Positions 25,391-34,109 of a stretch of DNA of 64,000 nucleotides are shown piece after piece (the stretch's first letter is position 1; each line of letters begins with the position of its first letter). Position numbers and translations under genes: made by a program. The stretch covers positions 6,260,576-6,324,575 of the forward strand of contig NZ_OY762614.1 in assembly GCF_963666145.1 (NCBI RefSeq), read 5' to 3'. The stretch is from an uncultured Desulfobacter sp. (GTDB lineage: Bacteria > Desulfobacterota > Desulfobacteria > Desulfobacterales > Desulfobacteraceae). The notes beneath the pieces are model-generated. The model was not told the origin of the DNA. It did no database searches and saw only the letters and a program-made list of their open reading frames with translations.

Positions 25391-25649
25391 AGGGCATACG
25401 CGGATAAACAAAACCTTTATCATTTTTTCAACCGGCCACCGCCCGGGCGCCCTGCTTGAAGTGATGCAGGTGTTCAGCGACCACCATATCAATCTGGTGA
25501 AACTGGAATCACGCCCCGTGCTGGGAAAGCCCTGGGAATACATGTTTTATGCTGAGCTTGAGGCAGATCTTGACGACACGGTGGCCGATCCGGTGATCAG
25601 TGCCCTTTTAGAAAAAGCTGAAACCCTCAAGGTCTTGGGAAGGTATTAA
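25374..25649 (+). CDS. ACT (phenylalanine-sensing) domain of prephenate dehydratase, separate frame
   Basis: A 91-codon frame that overlaps the dehydratase stop by 17 bases. From about residue 13 it is a clear PDT-type ACT domain: KTFIIFSTGHRPGALLEVMQ, then NLVKLESRPVLGKPWEYMF (the ESRP motif that binds phenylalanine) and a helical end. The only start available is a TTG at 25374 without a good ribosome-binding site. It is therefore best read as the C-terminal half of pheA, joined by a +1 frameshift near 25380-25390, or as a separate subunit made by coupling. Allosteric feedback by Phe is expected if the two halves associate. Confidence 0.75.
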   Translation: MPGQFKGHTRINKTFIIFSTGHRPGALLEVMQVFSDHHINLVKLESRPVLGKPWEYMFYAELEADLDDTVADPVISALLEKAETLKVLGRY

Positions 25650-25785
25650 TAGTTGGGAGAATGATCGCACCTTGCGATGTGCCTTGAAATTAAAATAATC
25701 GTTTGATTGATGGAAGAACAGATGTCCGGTGAACACCAACCGTTTCGGCTTGTGATACCGGACAACTTGATTCAGCGTATTACAT

Positions 25786-26115
25786 TTACACGAGGATCCA
25801 TTTGATGGCGGAATCCACCAGGGTAATGCACAGGGCTGCTATAAATGTTGTTAAAAAATCCTTAATTTGAAAATCGTCTAATACTTTATCGGTGAGCCAG
25901 AGCAGCACGGCATTGATCACCAGCTTAAACAGCCCGAAGGTAATGATGATAAACGGAATGGACAAGAAAACAAGCAGCCAGCCAAAGAAAAAATTAATCA
26001 GGCTGTAAACAATGGCCACCATAATGGCGGTCCCAAAATGTTTAACCTGGATGCCGGGTAAAAAATTAGCCACCAGAAACACCGCAACACTTAAAATCAG
26101 AAGGTTGATCAACAT
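25786..26115 (-). CDS. Phage-holin-like four-helix membrane protein (PF04020 type)
   Basis: A 109-residue protein with four hydrophobic spans and short loops: MLINLLILSVAVFLVANFLPGIQV, then AIMVAIVYSLINFFFGWLLV, FIIITFGLFKLVINAVLLWL and a final amphipathic helix. The pattern NFLPGIQVKHFGTA followed by PFIIITFGLFKLVINA is characteristic of the family once named mycobacterial four-TMS phage holin. It is widespread in bacterial chromosomes without phage, and a true holin role is unproven. No phage genes adjoin it. Confidence 0.85.
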   Translation of the reverse strand: MLINLLILSVAVFLVANFLPGIQVKHFGTAIMVAIVYSLINFFFGWLLVFLSIPFIIITFGLFKLVINAVLLWLTDKVLDDFQIKDFLTTFIAALCITLVDSAIKWILV

Positions 26116-26170
26116 TGATATTTTTTCCTTTTTTATAAATTAAATTTCATTGTAAGCCATAAGCTTAACT

Positions 26171-27052
26171 TCAGACTTCAACATGCCAGGGCTCATACCT
26201 GACACCCAAGTGATTTCTCGGCCCATACCTGAACCGAATATACCCAAGGCTCGCCAACCGGTTGTACACCCGGGTCCGGGTAAACTTTTCGGTAAAGTTA
26301 TCCACACCAAAGCCTTTTTCACCCATATCAAAATCGCCGGTGGCATGGAAAGAATAGCCCGGTGGCGCAAGGGATCTGGAGGCCATGGACAGATTCCCAC
26401 GGCTTTGCACCGCCTTGTCTAAAAAAAGCAGAAACTGCTTGGACACTCCCCGGATGCCCGAGGTCAGAACCGCCTCGTTGCCTATTTTTTTCCGGATATC
26501 CTGATACAAGGCCTGGGACCTGCCCTTGTACAGATAATTGCCTGAACCGTGTACTGCTATTGTTTTTTCCAAAGGCACCTGCCAGGTCAGGTGGGGAATC
26601 GTCTTTGTTCCCATAAAGCCGTAATCATGGGCCGGACGATGAAACAATTTCTCCAGAAAATCAAGTTCCGGTCGGGGAAAGGCCCCAATGCAGGCATAGG
26701 TTTGGGCACAGGCCAGGGCATCATCAAACCCTGCCAGACAAAAGTTGCCGTGGCCGATCTGCTTTTGGATACGTTTGAACCGCCTATGGGTTGACAAAAG
26801 AAGTGTCATTTCATTGTCAGATAAAAAGACATCATCTTTAAAGTCTTGATTGAAAAACCTCACTTTTAAAGGCTCTATCTCCCCGGGCGATTCTTCAGTC
26901 TCCACCAGGGCATCCTTGACGCCCTGGTCCGGGGCACATGTCCGGCAACGTGAATCATCTGCCCAGGCTGTTCCCAAACTGCCGAGCGGCGGCAAATATA
27001 TCCCTGCAAGGGCGGTTGATCCTGCAATTTTTAAAAATGTTCTGCGATCCAC
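26171..27052 (-). CDS. Tat-exported M15/VanY-like D,D-carboxypeptidase-type protein
   Basis: Predicted periplasmic zinc peptidase acting on peptidoglycan peptides. The N-terminus is a twin-arginine signal with lipid-like hydrophobic core (MDRRTFLKIAGSTALAGIYL). The C-terminal domain has the LAS/M15 metal motifs: SFHATGDFDMG (His and Asp ligands) and YEPWHVEV (catalytic Glu and His ligand) at the very end. An NFCLAGFDDALACAQTYACIGAF segment occupies the middle. Between signal and peptidase domain is a variable region with an acidic stretch. It is unusual that a M15 enzyme is exported folded by Tat rather than Sec. Family assignment rests on these motifs. Confidence 0.78.
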   Translation of the reverse strand: MDRRTFLKIAGSTALAGIYLPPLGSLGTAWADDSRCRTCAPDQGVKDALVETEESPGEIEPLKVRFFNQDFKDDVFLSDNEMTLLLSTHRRFKRIQKQIGHGNFCLAGFDDALACAQTYACIGAFPRPELDFLEKLFHRPAHDYGFMGTKTIPHLTWQVPLEKTIAVHGSGNYLYKGRSQALYQDIRKKIGNEAVLTSGIRGVSKQFLLFLDKAVQSRGNLSMASRSLAPPGYSFHATGDFDMGEKGFGVDNFTEKFTRTRVYNRLASLGYIRFRYGPRNHLGVRYEPWHVEV

Positions 27053-27543
27053 TTTTTTTGCGTATCCATTAATATATATGCGGAATGAATCCGGCCAGAT
27101 TTTTCAAATAGCCCAAAAGCCAGACTATTGTAGCCCATACCCTAATGAGATGAAAAGAATTTTATCAATTTTCATGACATCAGATTTTTACATAACAGCC
27201 TTGGGCTGATTTGATTTATACCTTATCCATGGTCAAAGAAATACATGCGCAACCAAGGTATTTAACCTATGGGCACCAATTTTTGATCATTCAATTGAAT
27301 TCACTATTATTATTTGCTATAGTTTTTTTCCCATAGAGAAGAGATTTTCTCTAATTAAATTATATTATAATATAATCAATTAGTTATAGAAATGATCTTC
27401 CCTGGAAGAATACGGCGGAAACCATGAGAAAACGATCTGAAAAGATTTAGGGAACACCTATATCCAGGTGATCATGGGACCCCACAACTAATATTGACAT
27501 GCTGATTGTTCACCTTTAACTGTATCTTAAGAAAGGAAACGAC
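27053..27543. promoter_or_regulatory. 490-base intergenic region upstream of the selenoprotein candidate
   Basis: An AT-rich region between divergent genes. It has no open frame with coding character. The last 40 bases hold a good ribosome-binding site (AAAGGAAA) for the gene at 27544. A cluster of TATAAT-like strings lies near 27361-27380, any of which could be a -10 box; I cannot choose one. Promoters for both flanking genes must lie here. Confidence 0.45.
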
Positions 27544-28866
27544 ATGGCAGAGACTGTCATCAAACTGGGCCGAAAAAAAAAGGCCTCAACTTTTATCGAC
27601 AAGGTTAAAGAGATTCTGCCCGAGGGCGGAAACCTTAATGCCTGTCTGACATGTGGCGCCTGCTCATCAGGCTGCCCGGCCACCGGGCTGGCAGACATGG
27701 ACCCGCGTAAATTTCTGCGCATGGCTGCCCTGGGCATGGATGAGGAAATTGCCGCATCAGACTGGCCCTGGATGTGTACCATGTGCATGCGCTGCATCTA
27801 TGTCTGTCCCATGCAAATTGATATCCCACAGCTTGTGTTCAACGCCCGGGCATTGCGCCCCAGAGAAGAGCGACCCAAAGGCATCCTGGGTTCATGTGAC
27901 ATGGCATTGAGAAATGACACCACCTCTGCCATGGGTACCAACGAAGAAGACTTTGAATTCGTTGTGGATGATGTTCTCGAAGAATACCGGGAAGCTCAGC
28001 CTGAATTTGCCGACATGGAAGCGCCCATTGACAAGGAAGGGGCGGAATTCTTCCTGAATCAGAACTCCAGGGAACCCAACACGGAACCTGACGAGATGGT
28101 GCCCTTGTGGAAAATCCTGCATACGGTCGGCGCCAACTGGACCTATGGTTCCAAAGGCTGGGCCGGAGAAAACTACTGTATGTTCCTGGCCGATAACGAA
28201 TCCTGGAAACACATTACTAAAACCTCAGCAGATAAGGCCAATAACCTGGGGGTTAAGACGTTCCTAAACACCGAGTGAGGGCACGTAACATTCTCAGTCC
28301 GGGCCGGACTGAAAAAATTCAATCTCGAACATAACTTTGATGTAAAAAATATTTACGAATACTATGCCAAATGGATTCGCGAAGGCAAACTCAAGGTCAA
28401 CTCTGACTGGAACAAAGACCTGAAAATCAAATTCACGGTCCAGGACCCCTGTCAGATTGTAAGAAAAAGCTATGGCGACCCCATTGCCGACGACCTGAGA
28501 TTTGTGGTGAAATCCGTTGTCGGCGAAGAAAACTTCATCGACATGCAGCCCAACCGCTCCAATAACTTTTGCTGCGGCGGCGGCGGCGGATTCCTCCAAT
28601 CCGGGTTTAAAGAAGAACGACTGGCTTATGGCAAAATTAAGGACGATCAGATCCAGGCCACCGGCGCCGACTACTGCATCGCCGGTTGCCACAACTGCCA
28701 TGCCCAGATCCATGAACTCAGCCACCATTACGGCGGCAACTACGGCGTGGTTCATCTCTGGACCCTTATTTGCCTGTCTATGGGCATTCTTGGCCCCAAT
28801 GAAAGAGAATACCTGGGGGAAGAACTTAAAGAAGTAAACGTCTTCCATCCGGAAACCGCCATGTAG
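27544..28866 (+). CDS. HdrD-like CCG-domain iron-sulfur protein with in-frame UGA (putative selenocysteine 245)
   Basis: Read through the TGA at 28276-28278 the frame encodes 440 residues as one continuous protein. Domains: two [4Fe-4S] ferredoxin motifs (Cys34/37/40/44 and Cys78/81/84/88), a first CCG-type region ending in NTE-U245-GHVTFSVRAG, and a complete second CCG motif (Cys303, Cys343-Cys344-Gly, Cys378-x3-Cys382-x2-Cys385). HdrD/GlpC-like relatives usually have Cys in the T-E-C-G-H position. The downstream half has no plausible independent start and continues the family without gap. A hairpin follows the TGA at the spacing of a bacterial SECIS. Probable role: thiol/disulfide or quinone-linked electron transfer with HdrA- or Qmo-like partners. 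A routine annotation would split it in two. Confidence 0.85.
28294..28312 (+). promoter_or_regulatory. Candidate bacterial SECIS hairpin
   Basis: An 8-bp perfect stem (28294-28301 with 28305-28312) closes a GGC loop that begins 24 bases after the UGA. Bacterial SECIS elements need a stem-loop with the apical loop roughly 16-37 bases after UGA and a G among the first loop bases; this fits both. The sequence is also coding, so the stem is under dual constraint. Confidence 0.7.
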
Positions 28867-28890
28867 TAGCGTTCTGTTTGAACAGATACA

Positions 28891-28928
28891 GGGCCGGCAG
28901 TCCGCGTTTGGACTGCCGGCCCTTTTTT
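28891..28928 (+). terminator. Rho-independent terminator after the HdrD-like gene
   Basis: A perfect 13-bp stem (28891-28903 with 28910-28922) with a 6-base loop is followed by TTTTTT. It lies 25 bases after the stop at 28866 and defines a monocistronic transcript for the selenoprotein candidate. Confidence 0.93.
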
Positions 28929-29024
28929 GTTTTTCTTGGAGTTAACATCCTGGATTCACGCAAGGATCAACTAATACCACACAGTCCCCCCCCCCGTACA
29001 CGATGTGAGGCACTTCTTAAGTTT

Positions 29025-29990
29025 TTATATTCCGCATCTTGCGAAAAAAAGAGTCAAACGATCCGTAAGAATTGCTGCAAAAAGTGTAAGTATAACCAGA
29101 TTGGTGAGTTTAAAACCCATCAAACAGGCTTTTTTTCTGGCATCTGCGTAAAGCTGATTTTCTTTTTTTTTATCTCGGGGAATGAAAAGCACGCTGGCAA
29201 TAGTAACAGGGAAGAGAATGAAAATTAAAAACATAGATATGGCAAGGCTTGTTAGAATAATTCCCTGCTGAATAATAAAAAGCAGTACCGCCTGACTGAA
29301 TAATAAAGTCCAGATCATGATCAGGCAGTCCAATTCCCGGGATGTCATGCGATTGCCAAGAGTGCTTGGATACGCGGCAAAGATCAGCAAAGAGTGGGGC
29401 CACTGCCAGACACCCAGACAGGCCATAAATGACCACAGATGAATCATGGATGCTGTCCCGGAATCTGATGCTGTGGCAGCAACCCAGCCAATGGCCGGGG
29501 GCAGCATCCCGCAAACGGCGCCAGGCACCATGGCAACCATTGGATATTTTTTTTTTAACGGGGTATATATTCCGTTGTAAAGAATCAACGCCCCTACGCC
29601 CAATGCCCCTGCCATAAAAGAGAGATGACATAATCCGGCCAGCCCGGTTAAAGAAAAAAATAGCGCAAGGCTTGCTGCCATGGGCAGAGATATCCGGCCA
29701 CTTGGCATGACCCGTTCCCGGGTACGTTCAAACTTTTTGTCGTAGAGTCGGTCCTGGATATTGTTCACGACTGCGGATCCTGCGGCAAGCAACACGATCC
29801 AGAATCCCACAACAACAGCGCCTGTGGACGGCCTGGTTTGGGCCAGGACATATCCGGTGGCACCGGACAAGCCCATATAAAGACTGAGACGGATCTTGGT
29901 CAGCTCAAAAAGCAATGGGAACATTCCCAGCCCGCTCAAAGGGCGGCTACCGGCCGCCTGTATGGATATGGGCGAATTACCACGCATCAT
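29025..29990 (-). CDS. ctaB: Protoheme IX farnesyltransferase (heme O synthase), UbiA family
   Basis: Adds a farnesyl group to heme b to make heme o, the first step to heme a/o for the oxidase encoded beside it. The membrane protein has about eight or nine hydrophobic spans and the prenyl-diphosphate motif NNIQDRLYDKKFERTRERVMPSGRI split as N-x3-D-x3-D, followed by a second Asp-rich motif region around GNRMTSREL. Start is uncertain: I use the ATG at 29990, which has GGAAG before it; in-frame starts also exist at 30008-30011. It overlaps coxB (stop 29977) in every case, so it is translationally coupled. No ctaA is in the window, so heme o rather than heme a may be the final cofactor. Confidence 0.88.
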   Translation of the reverse strand: MMRGNSPISIQAAGSRPLSGLGMFPLLFELTKIRLSLYMGLSGATGYVLAQTRPSTGAVVVGFWIVLLAAGSAVVNNIQDRLYDKKFERTRERVMPSGRISLPMAASLALFFSLTGLAGLCHLSFMAGALGVGALILYNGIYTPLKKKYPMVAMVPGAVCGMLPPAIGWVAATASDSGTASMIHLWSFMACLGVWQWPHSLLIFAAYPSTLGNRMTSRELDCLIMIWTLLFSQAVLLFIIQQGIILTSLAISMFLIFILFPVTIASVLFIPRDKKKENQLYADARKKACLMGFKLTNLVILTLFAAILTDRLTLFFARCGI

Positions 29991-30588
29991 CTTCTTCCAG
30001 CCACGCATCAAATTCTTCCTGGGATTTGACGATCACCTTCCCGGTCATGTCTGCATGGCCGGTACCGCAAAACTCCGTACACTGTAAAAAATACTCCCCG
30101 GTTTTTTCAGGCAGAAACCAGGCATAGGTCTTTATGCCCTTGACGGCGTCAACCTTGACCCGGAACGCCGGAATAAACAAAGAGTGAATCACATCCAGGG
30201 AAGATATGTCCAACCGGATGGGCCGGTTCACCGGCACAACCAGTTCGTTTTCCACCTCTTTGTCATTTTCATAGACAAAAATCCATGTAAAGGACTGGGC
30301 CATCACCTTGATCTCAAGGGCATCTTCGGGCACGGACCTGAGCCCCGCATAGGACTGCCACCCGGAAATAAACATGAGCATCGCGATGGCCGTAGGAATG
30401 GCGGTCCAGGCGATCTCAAGGCCCATGTGTCCCCGAATGTCCGAAGGCATCGGGTTACGGCTTCTGCGGTACCGGATGACAAAATAGATCATCACGGCAG
30501 TAATGCAGCAAAGAAAAACAAAGGAAAACCCAATGATGAAAATGAACGACCGGTCAACAAGGGTTACTGGATTGATAATTTCATTCAT
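29977..30588 (-). CDS. Cytochrome c oxidase subunit II (CuA subunit)
   Basis: Accepts electrons at a binuclear CuA centre in the periplasm and passes them to subunit I. The 203-residue protein has two N-terminal transmembrane helices (about 13-38 and 58-78) and a cupredoxin domain with a full CuA ligand set: His135 in DVIHSLFIP, Cys170, Cys174 and His178 in CTEFCGTGH, and Met181. There is no fused cytochrome c domain, so a separate electron donor is needed; none is encoded in the window. CuA ligands mark this as a cytochrome c rather than quinol oxidase. It lies 9 bases after the subunit IV gene. Confidence 0.93.
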   Translation of the reverse strand: MNEIINPVTLVDRSFIFIIGFSFVFLCCITAVMIYFVIRYRRSRNPMPSDIRGHMGLEIAWTAIPTAIAMLMFISGWQSYAGLRSVPEDALEIKVMAQSFTWIFVYENDKEVENELVVPVNRPIRLDISSLDVIHSLFIPAFRVKVDAVKGIKTYAWFLPEKTGEYFLQCTEFCGTGHADMTGKVIVKSQEEFDAWLEEDDAW

Positions 30589-30597
30589 ATTACCACC

Positions 30598-30873
30598 TCA
30601 CCTGAATGCAATGTCCCAGAAGGTAAAGCCGATCATGATGGCCAAAAAGCACAGGGTGGATATAAAAGAGACCACCAGAATCCGGCTTTCATATTTCATG
30701 TGCATGAAGATCACCACCACCAGAGCGCCCTTCAGCGAAGCAATCCCCAAGGCGATCCAAACGTTAAGCCGTCCCATGTCAACATAGGATGCCCCCACTG
30801 TGACACAGGTCAGGACCAGCAATGCCCCAAGGGTTAATGCCAGGGTTTTGTAAGAGATAATGTGGGAAGCCAT
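30598..30873 (-). CDS. Cytochrome c oxidase subunit IV-type small membrane protein
   Basis: Small accessory subunit (91 residues from the ATG at 30873; the frame is open to 30888). Three hydrophobic spans are visible: LALTLGALLVLTCVTVGASY, WIALGIASLKGALVVVIFMH and ILVVSFISTLCFLAIMIGFTF. The MHMKYES motif after the second span is typical of the bacterial COX4/CyoD-like caa3-type subunit IV family. It sits between subunit III (ends 30891) and subunit II. It likely stabilises the complex. Confidence 0.85.
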   Translation of the reverse strand: MASHIISYKTLALTLGALLVLTCVTVGASYVDMGRLNVWIALGIASLKGALVVVIFMHMKYESRILVVSFISTLCFLAIMIGFTFWDIAFR

Positions 30874-30890
30874 TGAACCTCCTTGCACGA

Positions 30891-31496
30891 TTAAATAATC
30901 AGATAAAATAAAGGAAAGATAAATATCCAGATCAGATCCACCAGGTGCCAGTACAGCCCTGCATTTTCCAGCAGGGTAAACCGGGTTGGGGTAATCTTAC
31001 CTTTGGCCGTATAGATCAGGGCCACCAGAATAACGGTCATGCCGATAACGATGTGCACCCCGTGCAGCCCTGTGATCACATAATAAAGCCCGAAAAAAAC
31101 ATTCAACCCTTTGGGGCCGTTAACCAGGGTTTCTGAATTGGGGAAAATATCATTATGAATCTTATGCCCCCACTCAAAATATTTGTTGATTAAGAAAATC
31201 ACACCGCAAAGCAGACTGATGCATAGAGCCGCCAGGGCTGTTTTTTTCTGCTCTTTTTGAACCGCGGTGATGGCTGCGGCCACGGCAAAGCTTGATATCA
31301 GCAAAATTACCGTATTAGCAAATCCAAAAAGGCGGTTCAGTTCCTTGCCGCCGTCAATGAAATCCTGGGGGTGAATGGTCAAATAGACGGCGTAAAGAAC
31401 AAACAATCCCCCGAACAGAATAATCTCCGTATAGAGGAAAAGCCACATCCCTATTTTCTTTCCGGTATGATCCGTGGTGGAAGAGGATAGACTCAT
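30891..31496 (-). CDS. Cytochrome c oxidase subunit III
   Basis: Seven-to-five-helix structural subunit of the oxidase; 201 residues with about five spans, the short form seen in caa3/bo3-type enzymes. Recognisable motifs are KIGMWLFLYTEIILFGGLFVLY near the start and FFGLYYVITGLHGVHIVIGM and LYWHLVDLIWIFIFPLFYL at the end. Gene spacing to subunits I (21 bases) and IV (3 bases) shows one operon. All core features appear intact. Confidence 0.93.
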   Translation of the reverse strand: MSLSSSTTDHTGKKIGMWLFLYTEIILFGGLFVLYAVYLTIHPQDFIDGGKELNRLFGFANTVILLISSFAVAAAITAVQKEQKKTALAALCISLLCGVIFLINKYFEWGHKIHNDIFPNSETLVNGPKGLNVFFGLYYVITGLHGVHIVIGMTVILVALIYTAKGKITPTRFTLLENAGLYWHLVDLIWIFIFPLFYLII

Positions 31497-31516
31497 AGTT
31501 GAATCCTTTGCCGTGG

Positions 31517-33139
31517 TTAATGATTGTTTGCTGATTCGACAACCCCGGAAAAATCATAGGGGTAGTCCAGAACCTCAGGTTCCGAGGTAAAGTTGTGCAG
31601 GGGCGGCGGAGACGGAATGGTCCACTCCAGGGTTACCCCGCCCCAGGGGTTGGCTTCTGCATTGCGCTCGCCTCTCAAGCTTCGCGCCAGATTACCCAGA
31701 AGAATCCCAATCCCCAGGATCATGAGCAGCGCCCCCCAGCCAGCCAGAAAATTGCCCTGGGCATACTGGGGCAGATAATCGTAATAGCGTCGGGGCATGC
31801 CCTGAACGCCAAGAATGAACATGGGCACATAGTGAAAGAAAACCCCCCCGGTTAACAAAATGGAACCGATATATGCCCATTTAAAATTGTACATCCTGCC
31901 GAACATCTTGGGCCACCAGTAGTGCAGGGCCGCAAAAAAAGCAAAGCCTGTGCCGCCGAACATGGTGAAATGAAAGTGGGCCACCACAAAATGGGTGTCA
32001 TGCAGATGCACATCGGTACCCGCCGCACCCAGTACCAGACCGGTAAGCCCCCCGACGCTGAACAGGTAGATAAAACAGAGCGCCAAAAACAGAGGCGGCG
32101 TCATCTCAACACTTCCCTTGTAGAGGGTCGCCACCCAGGAAAAGACTTTAATGGCCGAAGGGATGGCCACAATAAAGGTAAGCAAAGAAAAGACAAAGAC
32201 GGCCGTGTCACTCATGCCCGAAGTATACATATGATGGGCCCAGACCAAAGAGCCTGCCACGGCGATGGCCATGGAAGAGACCACAATGGCCTTGTATCCG
32301 AAAATGGATTTTCTGGCAAACACCGGAATGATTTCAGAAATCACCCCCATTCCCGGCAAAATCATAATGTAAACCGCAGGATGGGAATACATCCAGAACA
32401 GGTGCTGGTAAAGGATGGGGTCCCCGCCCCGGGCGGGATCAAACAACCCTAAATTAAAAAAACGCTCGGCCACCACCAGCACAAAAGTGATGGACACCAC
32501 AGGGGTGGCAAGGATCTGTACCCATGAGGTGGCGTAAAGGCTCCAGGTAAACAGCGGAATCTGAAGCCACCCCATGCGGGGGCTTCGCATCCGGTGGATG
32601 GTTGTAATAAAATTCAGGCCCGTGAGCATAGAAGAAAACCCGAGAATAAAGGCTGCCAGAACCGCTGTGGAGACATTGGTCTGGGTGGAGATGGAAAAGG
32701 GCACGTAAAAGGTCCATCCCGTATCCGGAAATCCGTCCGAGAACAAAGCGGCAATGGCAATAACGCCCCCAAGCATATAAAGATACCAGGAGAGCAAATT
32801 CAGCCGGGGGAAAAAAACATCGTCGGTCCCGATCTGTATGGGTAAAAAAAAGTTTCCCATAGCCGCCGGCAGGGCTGGGATGATAAACAAAAAAATCATG
32901 ATCACCCCGTGAAGGGTAAAGGCGGAGTTGTAAAGGTCGGCATTGATCAGGGTCTTTCCCGGGAACATCAGCTCCAGGCGAATCAAACCGCCAAGAATTA
33001 CGGCGATGCAGAACCAGAACAGAATTGCAAACAGATACATCAGGCCGATCCGCTTGTGGTCCATGGTGATCAGCCATGACAACACCCCCTTGAACCGTGA
33101 AGGATTCGGGGTTTCAAAAAAAGATGCAGCAGCTTCCAT
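31517..33139 (-). CDS. Heme-copper oxidase subunit I, A2-type
   Basis: Catalytic subunit with twelve predicted membrane spans (540 residues from the ATG at 33139, GGAG 9 bases upstream). Heme and CuB ligands are all present: His77 in TLHG, His253 in SHPAVY with cross-link Tyr257, His302-His303 in AHHMYTS, and His388/His390 in VAHFHF. The segment WMYSHPAVYI lacks the Glu that ends the D-channel in A1 oxidases (usually HPEVYI) and has the Tyr-Ser pair before it that defines A2-family enzymes. It reduces O2 to water and pumps protons. A terminal oxidase in a presumed anaerobe suggests oxygen detoxification or microaerobic respiration. Confidence 0.95.
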   Translation of the reverse strand: MEAAASFFETPNPSRFKGVLSWLITMDHKRIGLMYLFAILFWFCIAVILGGLIRLELMFPGKTLINADLYNSAFTLHGVIMIFLFIIPALPAAMGNFFLPIQIGTDDVFFPRLNLLSWYLYMLGGVIAIAALFSDGFPDTGWTFYVPFSISTQTNVSTAVLAAFILGFSSMLTGLNFITTIHRMRSPRMGWLQIPLFTWSLYATSWVQILATPVVSITFVLVVAERFFNLGLFDPARGGDPILYQHLFWMYSHPAVYIMILPGMGVISEIIPVFARKSIFGYKAIVVSSMAIAVAGSLVWAHHMYTSGMSDTAVFVFSLLTFIVAIPSAIKVFSWVATLYKGSVEMTPPLFLALCFIYLFSVGGLTGLVLGAAGTDVHLHDTHFVVAHFHFTMFGGTGFAFFAALHYWWPKMFGRMYNFKWAYIGSILLTGGVFFHYVPMFILGVQGMPRRYYDYLPQYAQGNFLAGWGALLMILGIGILLGNLARSLRGERNAEANPWGGVTLEWTIPSPPPLHNFTSEPEVLDYPYDFSGVVESANNH

Positions 33140-33200
33140 GATCTTTGTCTCCGGGCGGCAGGACAAAAAAAACCGCCTTTATTAATCACAACGTTTGGAT

Positions 33201-34109
33201 TTATTTGTGCTGTCTTCCCCGCCGGGATTTCTTGGGAAAGACGAGAAAAACGAAAAAAAGAACAAGTGCGATAACAATTCCGCCGCCCACAATTGGAAAA
33301 ATGCGAAATACATAGGTTCTGTTTTCAGGATCATAGTTAAAGCAAAAGGAGAGTACCCCCCGCTTGATGGAGACCCCGGGTTCGCCTTTCTTGGCCTCGT
33401 TCACAGCCATGCCCACATCAAAGGCAAGGAACCTGGGACCGTAAAGATAACGGATGATACGCCCCTGGTCCGACAGCACGATCAGGACATTGGGGTGGAT
33501 GTAGTTGTGCTTTCCCTGTTTGACAAAATAAAACCCTAAAGAATGGGTCAATTTAAGAATTTCAGATTTTTCTCCCACCAGGTAAAACCACTTGTTCAAG
33601 TCCATTGTTCGCTGGAGCATCTGTGCGTAATTCTGCTTGGCGGTTTTCGCCATACCGGCGTCTTCATCGTCGCTGAAACTGAAGGTCACCACGTTGAAAT
33701 CCTCGCCGGGAATTTCTGAAACCTGATCTAAAACCCGGGTCAGTTCGGCCTGGAGAATATTGCAGACCGAACTGCACATAAAGAAAATGGGCAGAATGAC
33801 CACGGGTTTGTCAAAAATGGTTTTAAGATCCACGCTCTGGTTGTTCTCATCTTTCAGCTGTGCCGAAAAATCAATCATTTCGCCCAGACGTTCGTCCACA
33901 CGCACCTTGGCCGCGACCTCTTCCTCGGACATTGGGCTGTCCATGAGCATCTTGGTATGATCATGTTCCATTTTGGCATGATCAAGTTCCATCTTGGAAT
34001 GTTCATGTTCCATCTGGTCCGATTCGGTCTGGGATGCATACCCGGGAAGAGAGCAGGCACCCCACACGGCCAGTGACAAGCACCAAAGTCCAATCCACCG
34101 GATCTTCAT
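33201..34109 (-). CDS. SCO1/SenC-family copper chaperone with His/Met-rich N-terminus
   Basis: Delivers copper to, or reduces, the CuA site of subunit II. The 302-residue protein has a signal peptide, then a His/Met-rich region (about 33-60) with the unit DH-x-KM-E repeated (MELDHAKMEHDHTKM), probably copper-binding. The thioredoxin-fold domain carries the Sco Cys pair Cys112/Cys116 in FFMCSSVCNIL and a conserved-position His in HNYIHPNV. A C-terminal membrane helix (VGGGIVIALVLFFVFLVF) is present, unlike many Sco proteins. It lies 61 bases upstream of subunit I and its start overlaps the DOMON gene stop by a single base. Confidence 0.88.
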   Translation of the reverse strand: MKIRWIGLWCLSLAVWGACSLPGYASQTESDQMEHEHSKMELDHAKMEHDHTKMLMDSPMSEEEVAAKVRVDERLGEMIDFSAQLKDENNQSVDLKTIFDKPVVILPIFFMCSSVCNILQAELTRVLDQVSEIPGEDFNVVTFSFSDDEDAGMAKTAKQNYAQMLQRTMDLNKWFYLVGEKSEILKLTHSLGFYFVKQGKHNYIHPNVLIVLSDQGRIIRYLYGPRFLAFDVGMAVNEAKKGEPGVSIKRGVLSFCFNYDPENRTYVFRIFPIVGGGIVIALVLFFVFLVFPKKSRRGRQHK

